Source: Nocardioides marmoribigeumensis (lineage in GTDB: Bacteria; Actinomycetota; Actinomycetes; Propionibacteriales; Nocardioidaceae). Taken from it: a DNA stretch of 64,000 nucleotides. The position numbers and the translations under genes are program-made. The notes beneath the pieces are model-generated. The model did no database searches, was not told the origin of the DNA, and was given only the letters and a program-made list of their open reading frames with translations. The stretch is taken from NCBI RefSeq assembly GCF_031458325.1, contig NZ_JAVDYG010000001.1, positions 3,162,001 to 3,226,000 on the forward strand, given 5' to 3'. Below are positions 8,783 to 17,552 of the stretch, piece after piece. Each line of letters begins with the position of its first letter. Position 1 is the stretch's first letter.

Positions 8783-9247
8783 ATGACGGACCACACCGTG
8801 GTCGGCTGGCGGGAGTGGGTGTCGCTGCCGGGCGTGGGCGTCCCCTGGATCAAGGCCAAGATCGACACCGGCGCCCGGACCTCGGCGATCCACGCCTTCG
8901 ACCAGCAGGAGATCGACCATAACGGGGAGCGGTGGGTGCGCTTCTCGGTGCACCCCTGGCAGGCCACCGACGAGGACGCGGTCACGGTCGAGTGCCCGCT
9001 GGTGGAGATGCGGACGGTGCGGTCCTCGTCCGGTCACGCGGAAGAGCGTCCCCTCGTGCGTGTGGACCTAACCCTGTCGGGCAGGACGGTGACGGCTGAG
9101 GTGACGTTGAGCAGGCGGGACGAGATGGGGTTCAGGATGCTGGTGGGTCGAGAGGCGCTGGAGCAGGGCTTCCTCGTGGACCCGGCGCTCAGCTACGCGG
9201 GCGGGCGTCCCCGCCTCGCCGTACGCCGGCGCAACCGGGGACGCTGA
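8783..9247 (+). CDS. RimB-like retropepsin-fold protease (ATP-dependent zinc protease family)
   Basis: A 154-residue single-domain aspartic-protease-like protein with the active-site motif KIDTGARTSAIHA near residues 26-38, diagnostic of the RimB/DUF785 family often annotated as ATP-dependent zinc protease. The strand and loop MGFRMLVGREAL complete the pepsin-like half-barrel. Family members sit next to RimK ligases, as here 65 bp across a divergent promoter, and are thought to trim or reverse RimK-made peptides; that role is inferred from association. The stop overlaps the next start by one base (TGATG). Confidence 0.88.
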   Translation: MTDHTVVGWREWVSLPGVGVPWIKAKIDTGARTSAIHAFDQQEIDHNGERWVRFSVHPWQATDEDAVTVECPLVEMRTVRSSSGHAEERPLVRVDLTLSGRTVTAEVTLSRRDEMGFRMLVGREALEQGFLVDPALSYAGGRPRLAVRRRNRGR

Positions 9248-10233
9248 TGCCGCGGCCCTCCTTCGAGATCGGCACCGTCCGGGTCCGTCCCGGGTCCGAG
9301 AAGTCGGTGACCCTGCCGATCACCCGCCTGGTCACCGGCGCCGACGTGGACCTGCCGATCCGCGTGGTGCACGGCAAGCACGACGGGCCGGTCGTCTGGG
9401 TCGACGCCGCCATCCACGGCGACGAGGCGGTCGGCGTCGAGGTGATCCGCCAGGTCCTCGCAGGGCTCGACCCCAAGACGCTGCGGGGCACGCTCATCGC
9501 GATCCCGATCGTCAACGTGCTCGGCTTCATGACCGGCAGCCGCTACCTGCCCGACCGCCGCGACCTCAACCGGTCCTTCCCCGGGTCCCCGCGCGGGTCA
9601 CTGGCCGCCCGCATCGCGCACCTGATGATGGAGCAGGTGGTCGCCAAGTGCAGCGTCGGCATCGACCTGCACACCGGGTCCGACCGGCGCAGCAACCTCC
9701 CGCAGGTCCGGGCCGACCTGGAGGACCCCGAGACCCGCCGTCTCGCCGCCGCCTTCGCCTCCCCGGTCATGCTGCACGCGCCCCTGCGCGACGGGTCGCT
9801 GCGCAGCGCCGCCCGCGAGCGTGGCGCCAAGGTCCTGCTCTACGAGGCCGGGGAGGCCTGGCGCATGGACGAGTGGGCGATCGGCGCCGGCGTCCTCGGC
9901 GTACGACGGGTGCTCGCCGCGCTCGGCATGACCGACCCCGTGGCCGAGGACGAGCCGGCACCGTCCACCGCGTGCCACCGCAGCGGGTGGGTGCGCTCCC
10001 GCGGCACCGGCATGATCCACCTCGACGTCGAGCTGGGGCGGCACGTGGAGAAGGGCGAGCGGCTCGGGGGGCTCTTCGACTCCTTCGGCAAGCGGGTCCG
10101 GCTGGTCCACGCCGACCGCGACGGCATCGTCATCGGGCGCACCGAGGCCCCGGTGGTGAACCGCGGCGACGCGGTCGTCCACATCGCCGAGGTCACCGAG
10201 GTCACCGAGGTCACCGGGCCGGCCGAGGGCTGA
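9247..10233 (+). CDS. Succinylglutamate desuccinylase/aspartoacylase-family zinc hydrolase
   Basis: A 328-residue zinc-dependent amidohydrolase of the AstE/AspA group (M14-like). Zinc ligands are visible in AAIHGDEAVGVEV (HxxE near residues 58-61) and in VGIDLHTGSDRR (His near 140), and the catalytic Glu is probably in LLYEAGEAW. A C-terminal barrel-like domain (SGWVRSRGTGMIHLDVELG, VEKGERLGGLFD) is typical of the family. It is translationally coupled to the retropepsin-like gene and completes the RimK / protease / acyl-amino-acid hydrolase trio. Its last residues are EVTEVTEVTG, from a 9-bp tandem repeat. Confidence 0.88.
   Translation: MPRPSFEIGTVRVRPGSEKSVTLPITRLVTGADVDLPIRVVHGKHDGPVVWVDAAIHGDEAVGVEVIRQVLAGLDPKTLRGTLIAIPIVNVLGFMTGSRYLPDRRDLNRSFPGSPRGSLAARIAHLMMEQVVAKCSVGIDLHTGSDRRSNLPQVRADLEDPETRRLAAAFASPVMLHAPLRDGSLRSAARERGAKVLLYEAGEAWRMDEWAIGAGVLGVRRVLAALGMTDPVAEDEPAPSTACHRSGWVRSRGTGMIHLDVELGRHVEKGERLGGLFDSFGKRVRLVHADRDGIVIGRTEAPVVNRGDAVVHIAEVTEVTEVTGPAEG
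10189..10215 (+). repeat. Three tandem copies of GAGGTCACC
   Basis: Three exact 9-bp units at the 3' end of the aspartoacylase-like gene encode EVT three times. The repeat is in frame and lies after the conserved domain, so copy-number change would be tolerated. Confidence 0.9.
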
Positions 10234-10239
10234 CCCGGG

Positions 10240-10851
10240 TCACTGCCGCTTGCGCGCCACGACCAGCCCGAGGACGGCGTAGCCCACGACCAGGTGCGCG
10301 GCCGCGACCGCGCGCCCGGCCTCCTCGCCCCGCAGCGCCAGGGTCGGGATCACCACGAAGGCCCAGGACTCGGCGACCATCGGCCACCAGCGGCTGACGC
10401 CCCGCCACCTGCCGGCGACGGCGGTGCGGATGCCGAGGAGGAACATGCCGGCCATCGACAACGGCCAGCACACGTCGAGCAGGGCCCACCCGAGCCGGTC
10501 GAGGTCGTCCAGGTGCGTCGCGGCGCCGACCGTCGACGCCATCGCGAGCAGGACCAGAGCGGTCTCGACCCGCAGCGCGGCCCGGGCCAGCCGCCCCTCT
10601 CCGAGGGCCCGGGTCCGCCACAGCACGCGCAGCAGCGCGAGCAGGCCGACCTGGAAGAGGCCGGACCCGGTGTGCTCGACGCTCTGCGCGAGCTCGGGGC
10701 CGTCGAAGCCGAGCACGGCGATCGCACCGGCCCAGGCGGTGGCGCCCGCGGTCAGGGTGAGGCCGTGCCGCCGGAACGCGGGGACCTCGCCGGGCGGGGT
10801 CGGGGTGGGGCTCGCGGTCCGGGCGGGTGCGGGGGTGTGCTGGATCGTCAT
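10240..10851 (-). CDS. Integral membrane protein of unknown function
   Basis: A 203-residue protein with a proline/threonine-rich cytoplasmic N-terminus and five or six hydrophobic helices (for example around LTLTAGATAWAGAIAVLGF, LFQVGLLALLRVLW, ETALVLLAMASTVGAA and AAAHLVVGYAVLGLVVA), ending in the basic tail ARKRQ. I recognise no family. ATG 10851 follows AGGAGAACG, a good ribosome binding site. It is divergent from the NarL-type histidine kinase, whose regulator could control it. The 3' end nearly touches the convergent hydrolase gene. Confidence 0.75.
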   Translation of the reverse strand: MTIQHTPAPARTASPTPTPPGEVPAFRRHGLTLTAGATAWAGAIAVLGFDGPELAQSVEHTGSGLFQVGLLALLRVLWRTRALGEGRLARAALRVETALVLLAMASTVGAATHLDDLDRLGWALLDVCWPLSMAGMFLLGIRTAVAGRWRGVSRWWPMVAESWAFVVIPTLALRGEEAGRAVAAAHLVVGYAVLGLVVARKRQ

Positions 10852-10960
10852 CACGTTCTCCTGAGGTGCCGTCCTCCGGGCCCTTCCCGGTGACGAGGAC
10901 GAGCCTCGGCGTCCCGACGGTCCCCGTGACAGGGAGCGCCGTCCCGCCGCGCGCACGGGG

Positions 10961-10983
10961 CGGTCCCGACCCGCGAGGGACCG
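10961..10983. promoter_or_regulatory. Inverted repeat CGGTCCC-N9-GGGACCG in a divergent promoter region
   Basis: Perfect 7-bp arms with a 9-bp spacer lie in the 175-bp region between the membrane-protein gene and the histidine kinase gene. It could be an operator for the adjacent LuxR-type regulator. Nothing else is recognised in this gap except a GATACT -10-like box (11015-11020) 6 nt before the kinase GTG start. Confidence 0.4.
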
Positions 10984-11026
10984 TGCTCCCAGGACGACGG
11001 GACTCCGACCGGGCGATACTCGGCGC

Positions 11027-13105
11027 GTGACCAGCGCTCCCGACGCCGTGACGAGCGGCTTCCGCCTGCGTCCCGGCCCCGCCCTGCTGGTCGCCGCGAG
11101 CGTCCTGGTGGTGGTCGGGTCGGCCGCCCTCGACGCTGCGGTGACCGACGCGGACCGCACGGCGGCGATCACCTCGCGCGGGTGGCTGATCGGCCTGCCG
11201 GGCATGCCGCTGGTGGTCGCCGGCGCGCTGGTGCTGTCGGCGCTCCCACGCCACGCGGTGGGCCGGGCCCTGGCGTTCTTCGGCGTCTTCTGGGTCGTGG
11301 ACGGGCTGGCCTTCTCGTGGGCCACCTACGCCCTGGTCCACGACCTGCCCGGCCTCTCGGTCGCCTACTGGCTCGTCGCGCGCGCCGGGGCCGGGCTGCT
11401 GCTCGCCGTACCCGTCGTGCTGCTGCTGTTCCCGACCGGTCACCTCGTGGGCGGTCGGGGCCGGTGGGCGGCGGTGGCCGCCCTGGTGCTCGGGTCCCTG
11501 CTGCCCCTCGCGCTGGTGCTGGCCCCGGACGCCGTCGTCTTCGACCAGTCCTGGCCGGGTCGCGTGCGGACCGAGATCGTCCCGCTGGACGTGCGGATGT
11601 CGGTGATGGAGCCGATCCTGCTCACGTCCCGCACCCTGACGCTGCTCTCGATCCCGGCGACGTTCGCGGTCGTGCTCGTCCGCGCCCGTCGTGCCGGGCC
11701 CGAGGAGCGTCGGCAGCTGGCGTGGCTGCTGTGGGCCGGCATGGTGACCCTGCTCTGCGTCGCGGTGCTGACCGTGGCCGCCAGCAGCGCTCTCGGCTCG
11801 GTCGCCCTGGCCGTCATCATCCTGGTCAACGCGGCCTCGGTCGGGATCGGTGTGCTGCGACCCGATCTCGGTGACGTCGACGCGCTGGTCGCTGCCACGC
11901 TGACCTTCACCGCGGTCGCCGTCGTCATGCTCGTCCTCGACCTCGCCGTGCTGTCGGCGGTCACCGCCCTGGTGGGGGAGCGCCTGACCCAGCGCGAGGT
12001 CACCGTGCTCGTGCTCCTGCTCGCGGTCTCCGCCTACGGCCCGCTGCGCGCCGCGATCGGCGGACTCGTGCGGCGGCTGCTCTTCGGCCTGCGGGCCGAC
12101 CGCTACGACGTCGTCTCCGGCTTCGCCGCCCGGCTCGAGGAGGCGGCCAGCGTGGAGGGCCAGGTGCCGGTGCTGGCGAGCGCCGTCGCCCGGGCCTTCA
12201 AGGTGCCCTTCGCGAGGGTCGAGGTGGCCCTGCCGGGCGGGGGGTCGGTCTCGGCCGACCACGGCACCCCGACCAGCCAGGTGCACGAGGTCGAGATCGC
12301 CTACCGCGGCGAGCAGGTCGGCCGGCTGGTGCTGCCCCGCCAGGGCCTGCGGTCCCTGCTCTCGCGGCGCGACCGCGACCTGCTGGTCGACCTGGTCCGG
12401 CAGGCGGCGGTCGCGGTCCGCGCCGGGCTGCTGGCCCGGGAGGTGCAGGAGAGCCGCGAGCGTCTGGTGCTCTCCCGCGAGGAGGACCGCCGCCGGATCC
12501 GCCGCGACCTGCACGACGGGCTCGGCCCGGTCCTCGGCGGGGTCGCGATGCGCCTCGACGCCGCCGGCAACGCGATCGAGCGGGACCCGGCCTCGGCCCG
12601 CGCGCTGGTGCGCACGGCCCGCACGGAGGTCGCCGAGGCGCTGGATGACGTACGCCGGCTCGTGCACGACCTGCGTCCGCCCGCGCTCGACGACCTCGGG
12701 CTGCCCGCAGCGCTCGCCCAGCAGGCCGACCGGGCGCGCGGCGCGGTCGCGGTGGACCTCGACACCGACGGGCTGGGCTCGATGCCCGCCGCGGTGGAGG
12801 TGGCGGTCCTCCGCATCGTCTCCGAGGCGCTGACCAACGTCGTCCGCCACTCGGGAGCCACCCGCTGCCACGTCTCGGTCCGCCAGGAGCCGGCCGCCGT
12901 CGTGGTGACCGTGAGCGACGACGGGCGCGGGATCGGCCCCGACGTCGTCGCCGGCGTCGGCCTGCTGTCGCTGCGCGAGCGCGCCGAGGAGCTCGGCGGC
13001 CAGTGCGAGGTGGTCTGCCACGAGGGTGGGGGTACGACGGTCCGCGCGCTGCTGCCGCACGGCCTCGAGGCCACCGGACCCGTGCTGGAAGGAGCCCTCC
13101 CGTGA
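11027..13105 (+). CDS. NarL-type sensor histidine kinase (HisKA_3)
   Basis: A 692-residue kinase with about eight to ten transmembrane helices in its first 340 residues, then a GAF-like linker (residues about 360-450), a DHp domain with the H-box RRRIRRDLHDGLGPVLGG (His near 500) and an HATPase with EALTNVVRHSGATR and DDGRGIG. The membrane part has no recognised sensor motif and may sense envelope or membrane signals. GTG 11027 is preceded at 6 nt by GATACT, suggesting a leaderless message. Its stop overlaps the cognate regulator gene as GTGA. Confidence 0.92.
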   Translation: MTSAPDAVTSGFRLRPGPALLVAASVLVVVGSAALDAAVTDADRTAAITSRGWLIGLPGMPLVVAGALVLSALPRHAVGRALAFFGVFWVVDGLAFSWATYALVHDLPGLSVAYWLVARAGAGLLLAVPVVLLLFPTGHLVGGRGRWAAVAALVLGSLLPLALVLAPDAVVFDQSWPGRVRTEIVPLDVRMSVMEPILLTSRTLTLLSIPATFAVVLVRARRAGPEERRQLAWLLWAGMVTLLCVAVLTVAASSALGSVALAVIILVNAASVGIGVLRPDLGDVDALVAATLTFTAVAVVMLVLDLAVLSAVTALVGERLTQREVTVLVLLLAVSAYGPLRAAIGGLVRRLLFGLRADRYDVVSGFAARLEEAASVEGQVPVLASAVARAFKVPFARVEVALPGGGSVSADHGTPTSQVHEVEIAYRGEQVGRLVLPRQGLRSLLSRRDRDLLVDLVRQAAVAVRAGLLAREVQESRERLVLSREEDRRRIRRDLHDGLGPVLGGVAMRLDAAGNAIERDPASARALVRTARTEVAEALDDVRRLVHDLRPPALDDLGLPAALAQQADRARGAVAVDLDTDGLGSMPAAVEVAVLRIVSEALTNVVRHSGATRCHVSVRQEPAAVVVTVSDDGRGIGPDVVAGVGLLSLRERAEELGGQCEVVCHEGGGTTVRALLPHGLEATGPVLEGALP

Positions 13106-13758
13106 CCGCACCGACCGCGATCCGGCTGGTGATCGCCGACGACCACCCCGTCTTCCGTGACGGGCTGGCCTCGCTGCTCGACCCCCTCGACGGGATCGAG
13201 GTGGTGGCGCGTGCCCGGGACGGCGCGGAGGCGGTCGCGGCCGCGCGGGAGCACCGCCCGGACGTGGTGATCATGGACGTCCAGATGCCCGAGCTCAACG
13301 GCATCGAGGCGACCCGTCGCGTCGTGGCGGACAACCCGGCGACGGGGGTCCTGGTGCTCACGATGGGGGAGGACGACGGCACCGTGCTGGCCGCGCTGCG
13401 GGCGGGTGCGCGGGGCTACCTCCGCAAGGGTGCCGAGCAGGACGAGATCGTGCGGGCGATCACGACGGTCCACGAGGGAGGAGTGGTGTTCGGGGCGTCC
13501 CTGGCGGCGCGCATCGCCGAGGTGCTGGCGCCCGCCCCGTCGGGGCCCGTGCGGCCGTTCCCCGAGCTGACCGAGCGCGAGACCGAGATCCTGGACCGCA
13601 TCGCCGCGGGCCGCAGCAACCCGCAGATCGCCGCCGAGCTCTTCCTCTCGCCCAAGACGGTGCGCAACAACGTCACCCACATCCTGGCCAAGCTGCAGGC
13701 CACCGACCGGGCGGAGATCATCATCCGCGCCCGGGACAAGGGGCTCGGGTCGGGCTGA
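13102..13758 (+). CDS. NarL/LuxR-family response regulator
   Basis: A 218-residue regulator. The receiver has the acidic pair in LVIADDHPVFRDGL, the phospho-acceptor Asp in VVIMDVQMPELNG and the Lys in GYLRKGAEQDEI. The C-terminal LuxR helix-turn-helix reads LTERETEILDRIAAGRSN...PKTVRNNVTHILAKL. It is the partner of the kinase just upstream (4-bp overlap, with GGAAGGAG as ribosome binding site inside the kinase gene). Likely targets include the divergent membrane-protein promoter; this is inference. Confidence 0.93.
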   Translation: MTAPTAIRLVIADDHPVFRDGLASLLDPLDGIEVVARARDGAEAVAAAREHRPDVVIMDVQMPELNGIEATRRVVADNPATGVLVLTMGEDDGTVLAALRAGARGYLRKGAEQDEIVRAITTVHEGGVVFGASLAARIAEVLAPAPSGPVRPFPELTERETEILDRIAAGRSNPQIAAELFLSPKTVRNNVTHILAKLQATDRAEIIIRARDKGLGSG

Positions 13759-13782
13759 GGGCCCACCCGGCAGGATGAACCC

Positions 13783-14946
13783 GTGCAGCTGCTCAGGACC
13801 CCCGGCCTCCCCGGCTGGGGGTTCCTGCTGCTCGGGGTGGTGCTGGTGCTCACCGGCGTCCTCCCGGCCGGCGCGGCCCGTGACGTCGGGGCCCGCACCT
13901 GGCCGATCCTGCTGTTCCTCGTGCTCGCGGCCGTCGCGGCGGAGCTGCTCGACGAGATCGGGCTGTTCGACGTGATCACCCACCGCGCCGCCCGCTGGGC
14001 GCGGGGGCGGGTCCCGGTGCTCTTCGCCCTCCACGTCGCGATCTGCACCGCCTGCACGGTGCTGCTCAGCCTGGACACCACCGCGGTGATGCTGACGCCG
14101 CTGGCCGTCAGCGTGGCCCGCGAGCTCGCCGTCGAGGTCCTGCCCTTCGCGTTCGCCACGCTCTGGCTGGCCAACACCGCCTCGCTCCTGCTGCCGGTCT
14201 CCAACCTGACCAACCTGCTCGCGCACGAGCGGCTCCACCTCGGCGCGCTCGACTTCGCGGGGCTCATGTGGCGGCCTCAGCTGGTCGCCCTCGTCGCCAC
14301 GGTCGTGGTCGTGCTGCTGCTCCACGGACGCGCCCTGCGCGGCCGGTTCGCGCTGCCGTCCGAGCCGGCGTCGCACGACGGGCGGGCAGTCGCGGTCGCC
14401 GGGGTCGCGACGATGGTGTTCACCGCCCTCGTCCTGGCCGGGGTGGTCCCGTGGCTGGCGGCCCTGGCCATGCTGGTGCTGCTCGTGCCCGCCCGCTCGC
14501 TGTCCGGCCCCGGGACGCTCGCGCGGCTGCCCCGGATCGTGCCGTGGGCGACGACCGCGCTGGCCCTCGGCCTCTTCCTGGTCGTGGGGTCGGTGGTGGC
14601 CCGCGACCCGGGCGGCCTGCTGTCCGGGGTGTCCGACCGCGTGGCCGGCCACCCGGTGCTGCTCGGCGCGGCGGGCGGAGTGGCCGGCAACCTGGTCAAC
14701 AACCTGCCCGCCTACCTCGCGCTCGAGCCCGCCGCCACCTCGCCCGCCCTGTCCGCGGCGCTGCTGGTCGGCACCAACGCCGCGTCGGTCGTCCTGCCGT
14801 GGGGCTCGTTGGCCACCCTGCTCTGGCTCCAGGCGTGCCGGCGGCGCGGCGTCGCCGTACCCCTGCGGCAGGTGGTGGGCGGCGGTGCCCTCCTCGCCGT
14901 GCTCGTCGTGACGGGATCCGCGTTCGTCCTCGGCGGCGTGGGGTAG
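13783..14946 (+). CDS. ArsB/NhaD-type permease (ion transporter superfamily)
   Basis: A 387-residue membrane protein with 10-11 helices. The re-entrant segments SLDTTAVMLTPLAVSVARE (about 85-103) and LWLANTASLLLPVSNLTNLL (about 127-146), together with GNLVNNLPAYLAL and VGTNAASVVLPWGSLATLLWL, match the ArsB/NhaD group of the ion transporter superfamily. The substrate could be arsenite, Na+/H+ or an organic anion; no arsenic genes lie nearby. GTG 13783 lies 24 bp after the regulator gene, so it may be read from the same transcript. Confidence 0.82.
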   Translation: MQLLRTPGLPGWGFLLLGVVLVLTGVLPAGAARDVGARTWPILLFLVLAAVAAELLDEIGLFDVITHRAARWARGRVPVLFALHVAICTACTVLLSLDTTAVMLTPLAVSVARELAVEVLPFAFATLWLANTASLLLPVSNLTNLLAHERLHLGALDFAGLMWRPQLVALVATVVVVLLLHGRALRGRFALPSEPASHDGRAVAVAGVATMVFTALVLAGVVPWLAALAMLVLLVPARSLSGPGTLARLPRIVPWATTALALGLFLVVGSVVARDPGGLLSGVSDRVAGHPVLLGAAGGVAGNLVNNLPAYLALEPAATSPALSAALLVGTNAASVVLPWGSLATLLWLQACRRRGVAVPLRQVVGGGALLAVLVVTGSAFVLGGVG

Positions 14947-14965
14947 AAGGGGCTGGTGGACGCGC

Positions 14966-15958
14966 ATGACGCATGACGAGCCGGCCTGGCTGCGGGCCGT
15001 CGCACTCCCCGGGGCCTTCGTCGTCGGGGTGATGGTGACCCTGCAGAGCAAGATCAACGGCACCCTCGCCGGGCGCCTCGGCTCCGGGCCGCGGGCGGGC
15101 CTGGGGGCCGCGCTGGTCAGCTTCGGCACCGGGCTCGTGGTGCTCTCGGCGCTGCTCCTGGTGCTCCCCGCCTGGCGGCGCGACCTGCGCCGCCTGCGCG
15201 CGGCGGTGTCCTCCGGTGACCTGCCGCGCTGGCACACCTTCGGCGGGCTCGCCGGCGCCGCGCTGGTGGCCACCCAGGGCCTCAGCGTCGAGACGATCGG
15301 GGTCGCCCTGTTCGTGGTCGCGGTGGTGGCCGGACAGACCAGCTCGGCGCTCGTGGTCGACCACTACGGCCTCGGACCGGCGGGGCGAGCCGTGGTGACC
15401 CCGGGCCGCGTCGTCGGCGCCGGGCTCGCGGTCCTCGCGGTCGTGATCTCCGGGGCGGACTCGCTCTCCGGCGGCCTCCTCGTCGTCGTCCTGGCGCTGC
15501 TCCCGCTCGTGGCCGGCGGTGGCACGGCGGTGCAGCAGGCGGTCAACGCCCAGGTCGGCCGGCGCAGCAGCCCCTGGATCGCCACCTGGAACAACTTCGT
15601 GGTCGGCACCGCCGGACTCGTCGTGGCGCTGCTCCTCACGCTGCTCCTGCCCGGGCACCTCGAGGGCCTGCCGGGTGAGTGGTGGCTCTACTCCGGTGGC
15701 CTGATCGGCGTCTGCTTCATCGCGGGCGCGGCGGCGCTGGTGCCCGTCGTCGGCGTGCTGATGTTCGGCCTCGCGACCGTGGCCGGGCAGGTGCTGGCCG
15801 CGGTCCTCGTCGACCTGGCGACCGACCCCTCCCGGGTCACGGTCCGCACCTACGTCGCGGCCGTCCTGACCTTCGTCGGCGTCGCCGTCGCCGGGTTGAG
15901 CCAGCGCCGCGCCCGGCGGCTCGCGTCGCAGCGGCCCGCGCCTGCGGAGGCCTCGTGA
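14966..15958 (+). CDS. DMT-superfamily transporter of the DUF606/YdcZ type
   Basis: A 330-residue, ten-helix protein built of two similar halves, each beginning with a motif like VTLQSKINGTLAGRLGSG (residues about 21-38) and AVQQAVNAQVGRRSSPW (about 190-206). This internal duplication of the YdcZ/DUF606 unit is characteristic of these drug/metabolite transporters. The substrate is unknown. ATG 14966 starts 19 bp after the permease stop, and its own stop shares one base with the next ATG, so the three genes form a run. Confidence 0.85.
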   Translation: MTHDEPAWLRAVALPGAFVVGVMVTLQSKINGTLAGRLGSGPRAGLGAALVSFGTGLVVLSALLLVLPAWRRDLRRLRAAVSSGDLPRWHTFGGLAGAALVATQGLSVETIGVALFVVAVVAGQTSSALVVDHYGLGPAGRAVVTPGRVVGAGLAVLAVVISGADSLSGGLLVVVLALLPLVAGGGTAVQQAVNAQVGRRSSPWIATWNNFVVGTAGLVVALLLTLLLPGHLEGLPGEWWLYSGGLIGVCFIAGAAALVPVVGVLMFGLATVAGQVLAAVLVDLATDPSRVTVRTYVAAVLTFVGVAVAGLSQRRARRLASQRPAPAEAS

Positions 15959-16560
15959 TGCCCGACCCACGCCAGCCCCGGATCGCCGACGCGGTCTTCG
16001 TCACCGACCGGCTGCTCGTCGGTGGGGACCTCGACGCCCGCGACGACGACCTCGCCGGTCGCCAGCTCGCCGAGCTGGTCGAGCTCGGCGTGACGCACGT
16101 GGTCGACGTACGCGTGGAGTGGGACGACCTGGACTACGTCGCCGAGCGCGCCCCCGCGATCACCTACCTCCACCACGGCATGGACGACGCCGGCCAGCAG
16201 GTGCCGCTGGAGTGGTTCGACGAGGGCGTGGCCTGGATCCGGTCCGCCCTGGAGGAGGGCGGGACCGTCCTCGCGCACTGCCACATGGGCATCAACCGCG
16301 GACCCTCCCTGGGCTACGCCGTCATGCTCACCCTGGGCTGGGACCCCGTCGAGGCGCTCGACGCGATCCGCCGCGCCCGGCCCCAGGCCTACGTCGCGTA
16401 CGCCGAGCAGGCGTTGCGCTGGCACCACATCCGCACCGGCGGCACGGTCGACCAGCACGCCGCCGACCAGGCGCGCCTCAAGGAGTGGCGGCGCAGCCAC
16501 GCCCTCGACCTGGAGACGGTGATCCGGCTCAAGCGGGAGCAGGGTGAGGGAGGACCCTGA
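15958..16560 (+). CDS. Dual-specificity-type protein phosphatase
   Basis: A 200-residue cysteine phosphatase. The P-loop VLAHCHMGINRGPSLGYAVM (HCxxGxxR near residue 107) has the catalytic Cys and Arg, and a general-acid Asp is likely in YLHHGMDDAGQQ. Strands upstream (DAVFVTDRLLVGGDLDARDD) match the DSP fold. The substrate may be phosphoprotein, nucleotide or inositol phosphate. I chose ATG 15958 over GTG 15955 because the CGGAGG ribosome binding site is better spaced from it. It overlaps the transporter stop by one base. Confidence 0.85.
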   Translation: MPDPRQPRIADAVFVTDRLLVGGDLDARDDDLAGRQLAELVELGVTHVVDVRVEWDDLDYVAERAPAITYLHHGMDDAGQQVPLEWFDEGVAWIRSALEEGGTVLAHCHMGINRGPSLGYAVMLTLGWDPVEALDAIRRARPQAYVAYAEQALRWHHIRTGGTVDQHAADQARLKEWRRSHALDLETVIRLKREQGEGGP

Positions 16561-16631
16561 CGGGGTGAGTCCCAGCCGATCGGGCGTCGATCTCACCTTT
16601 GGGGAGGGTGGGGCTGGGTAGGAGTGGGGGC

Positions 16632-17552
16632 ATGGGTCTCTTCAGGCGCTCTGCGCCACCTTCGCCACCGGACCCGCACCTCCCGCTGACCCTGGCGCAG
16701 GCGGCGAAGCTGCGCGACCTGGTCCGCACGACGTTCGCCGAGGCGGGCCTGGAGGTCGTCGTCCACGCCGACCACATGGAGGACGACGGCGGCCGCACGC
16801 TCGGCCTGTGGAACCTCGCCGCGCTGTGCAACGACGCGCCCGAGCGCGAGTGGCCCGACCTCGTGCGTCGCCACGTCACCGCCCTCGTCGACCCCGAGGA
16901 CATCGAGTCCCTGACCGACGACGACCTGCTCGGCAGCGTCCACCTGCGGCTGGTCGAGCGGGCGGGCTTCCCCGACCCGAGCTGGCACCCCCAGGCGGTC
17001 GCCGTCGGTGCGGACCTGCTCGCGATCCTCTCCGTCGACCTCCCCGAGACCGTGAGCACGCCGCGCGAGGACTACTGGGACGAGCGCGGCGGTCTCGCCC
17101 GCTGGCGCCTGACCGGCCGGGCCAACCTGGTCGCGGTGGCGCTGTCCGACGAGCTCGAGCACCGACGGGTCGGCACCGACGGGGGAGCCGGCGCCTTCGA
17201 CGTCGTCACCGGCGACTCGTTCTTCACCGGCAGCACGGCGCTGGTCGCCGACCACCTGGTGCGCAGGTTCTCGCCGGGCACCGACTTCTCGCTCGGTCTG
17301 CTCGTGGGGGTGCCGTTCCGTCACCAGGTCGTGTGGCGGGTGCTCGACGGCACGCCCGACTCCGCGCTCGCGATGGAGAACCTCTTCCGCTTCACCATGG
17401 TGGGGTTCTCCGACGCGCCGGGTCCGCTGAGCCCCAACCTGTTCTGGGTGTGCGGCGACGAGTGGCGCCAGGTCACGCGCATCGCGGACGACAAGGCCCA
17501 CGTCGAGGTCGACGAGGAGCTCGCCCGGGCGCTGGGGATCTCAGGCCCCTGA
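16632..17552 (+). CDS. Conserved hypothetical protein
   Basis: A 306-residue soluble acidic protein that I cannot assign to a family with confidence. The region GAFDVVTGDSFFTGSTALVADHLVRR to DSALAMENLFRFTMVGFSDAPGPLSPNLFWV looks like a conserved alpha/beta domain, with faint similarity in style to DUF1444 proteins. There is no signal peptide or membrane helix. ATG 16632 follows GGAGTGG. The gap of 71 bp before it holds only a weak CCCAGCC/GGCTGGG pairing. The 3' end overlaps the convergent acyl-CoA synthetase gene by 12 bp. Confidence 0.6.
   Translation: MGLFRRSAPPSPPDPHLPLTLAQAAKLRDLVRTTFAEAGLEVVVHADHMEDDGGRTLGLWNLAALCNDAPEREWPDLVRRHVTALVDPEDIESLTDDDLLGSVHLRLVERAGFPDPSWHPQAVAVGADLLAILSVDLPETVSTPREDYWDERGGLARWRLTGRANLVAVALSDELEHRRVGTDGGAGAFDVVTGDSFFTGSTALVADHLVRRFSPGTDFSLGLLVGVPFRHQVVWRVLDGTPDSALAMENLFRFTMVGFSDAPGPLSPNLFWVCGDEWRQVTRIADDKAHVEVDEELARALGISGP

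Noticed and set aside
10189-10215. Tandem GAGGTCACC copies as a regulator-binding iteron
   Set aside because: They are in frame inside a coding sequence at its variable end, so simple-sequence expansion explains them.
13783-14946. Arsenite efflux (ars) locus
   Set aside because: No arsenate reductase, ArsR or ArsA gene nearby; only a general ArsB/NhaD family match.
12301-15273. Very long open frame antisense to the kinase, regulator and permease genes
   Set aside because: Its product is low-complexity Arg/Gly/Gln-rich sequence, an artefact of high GC. The opposite strand has clear family motifs.
16561-16631. Possible terminator after the phosphatase gene (CCCAGCC / GGCTGGG)
   Set aside because: Arms are short and the loop is long; not distinguishable from chance at this GC content.
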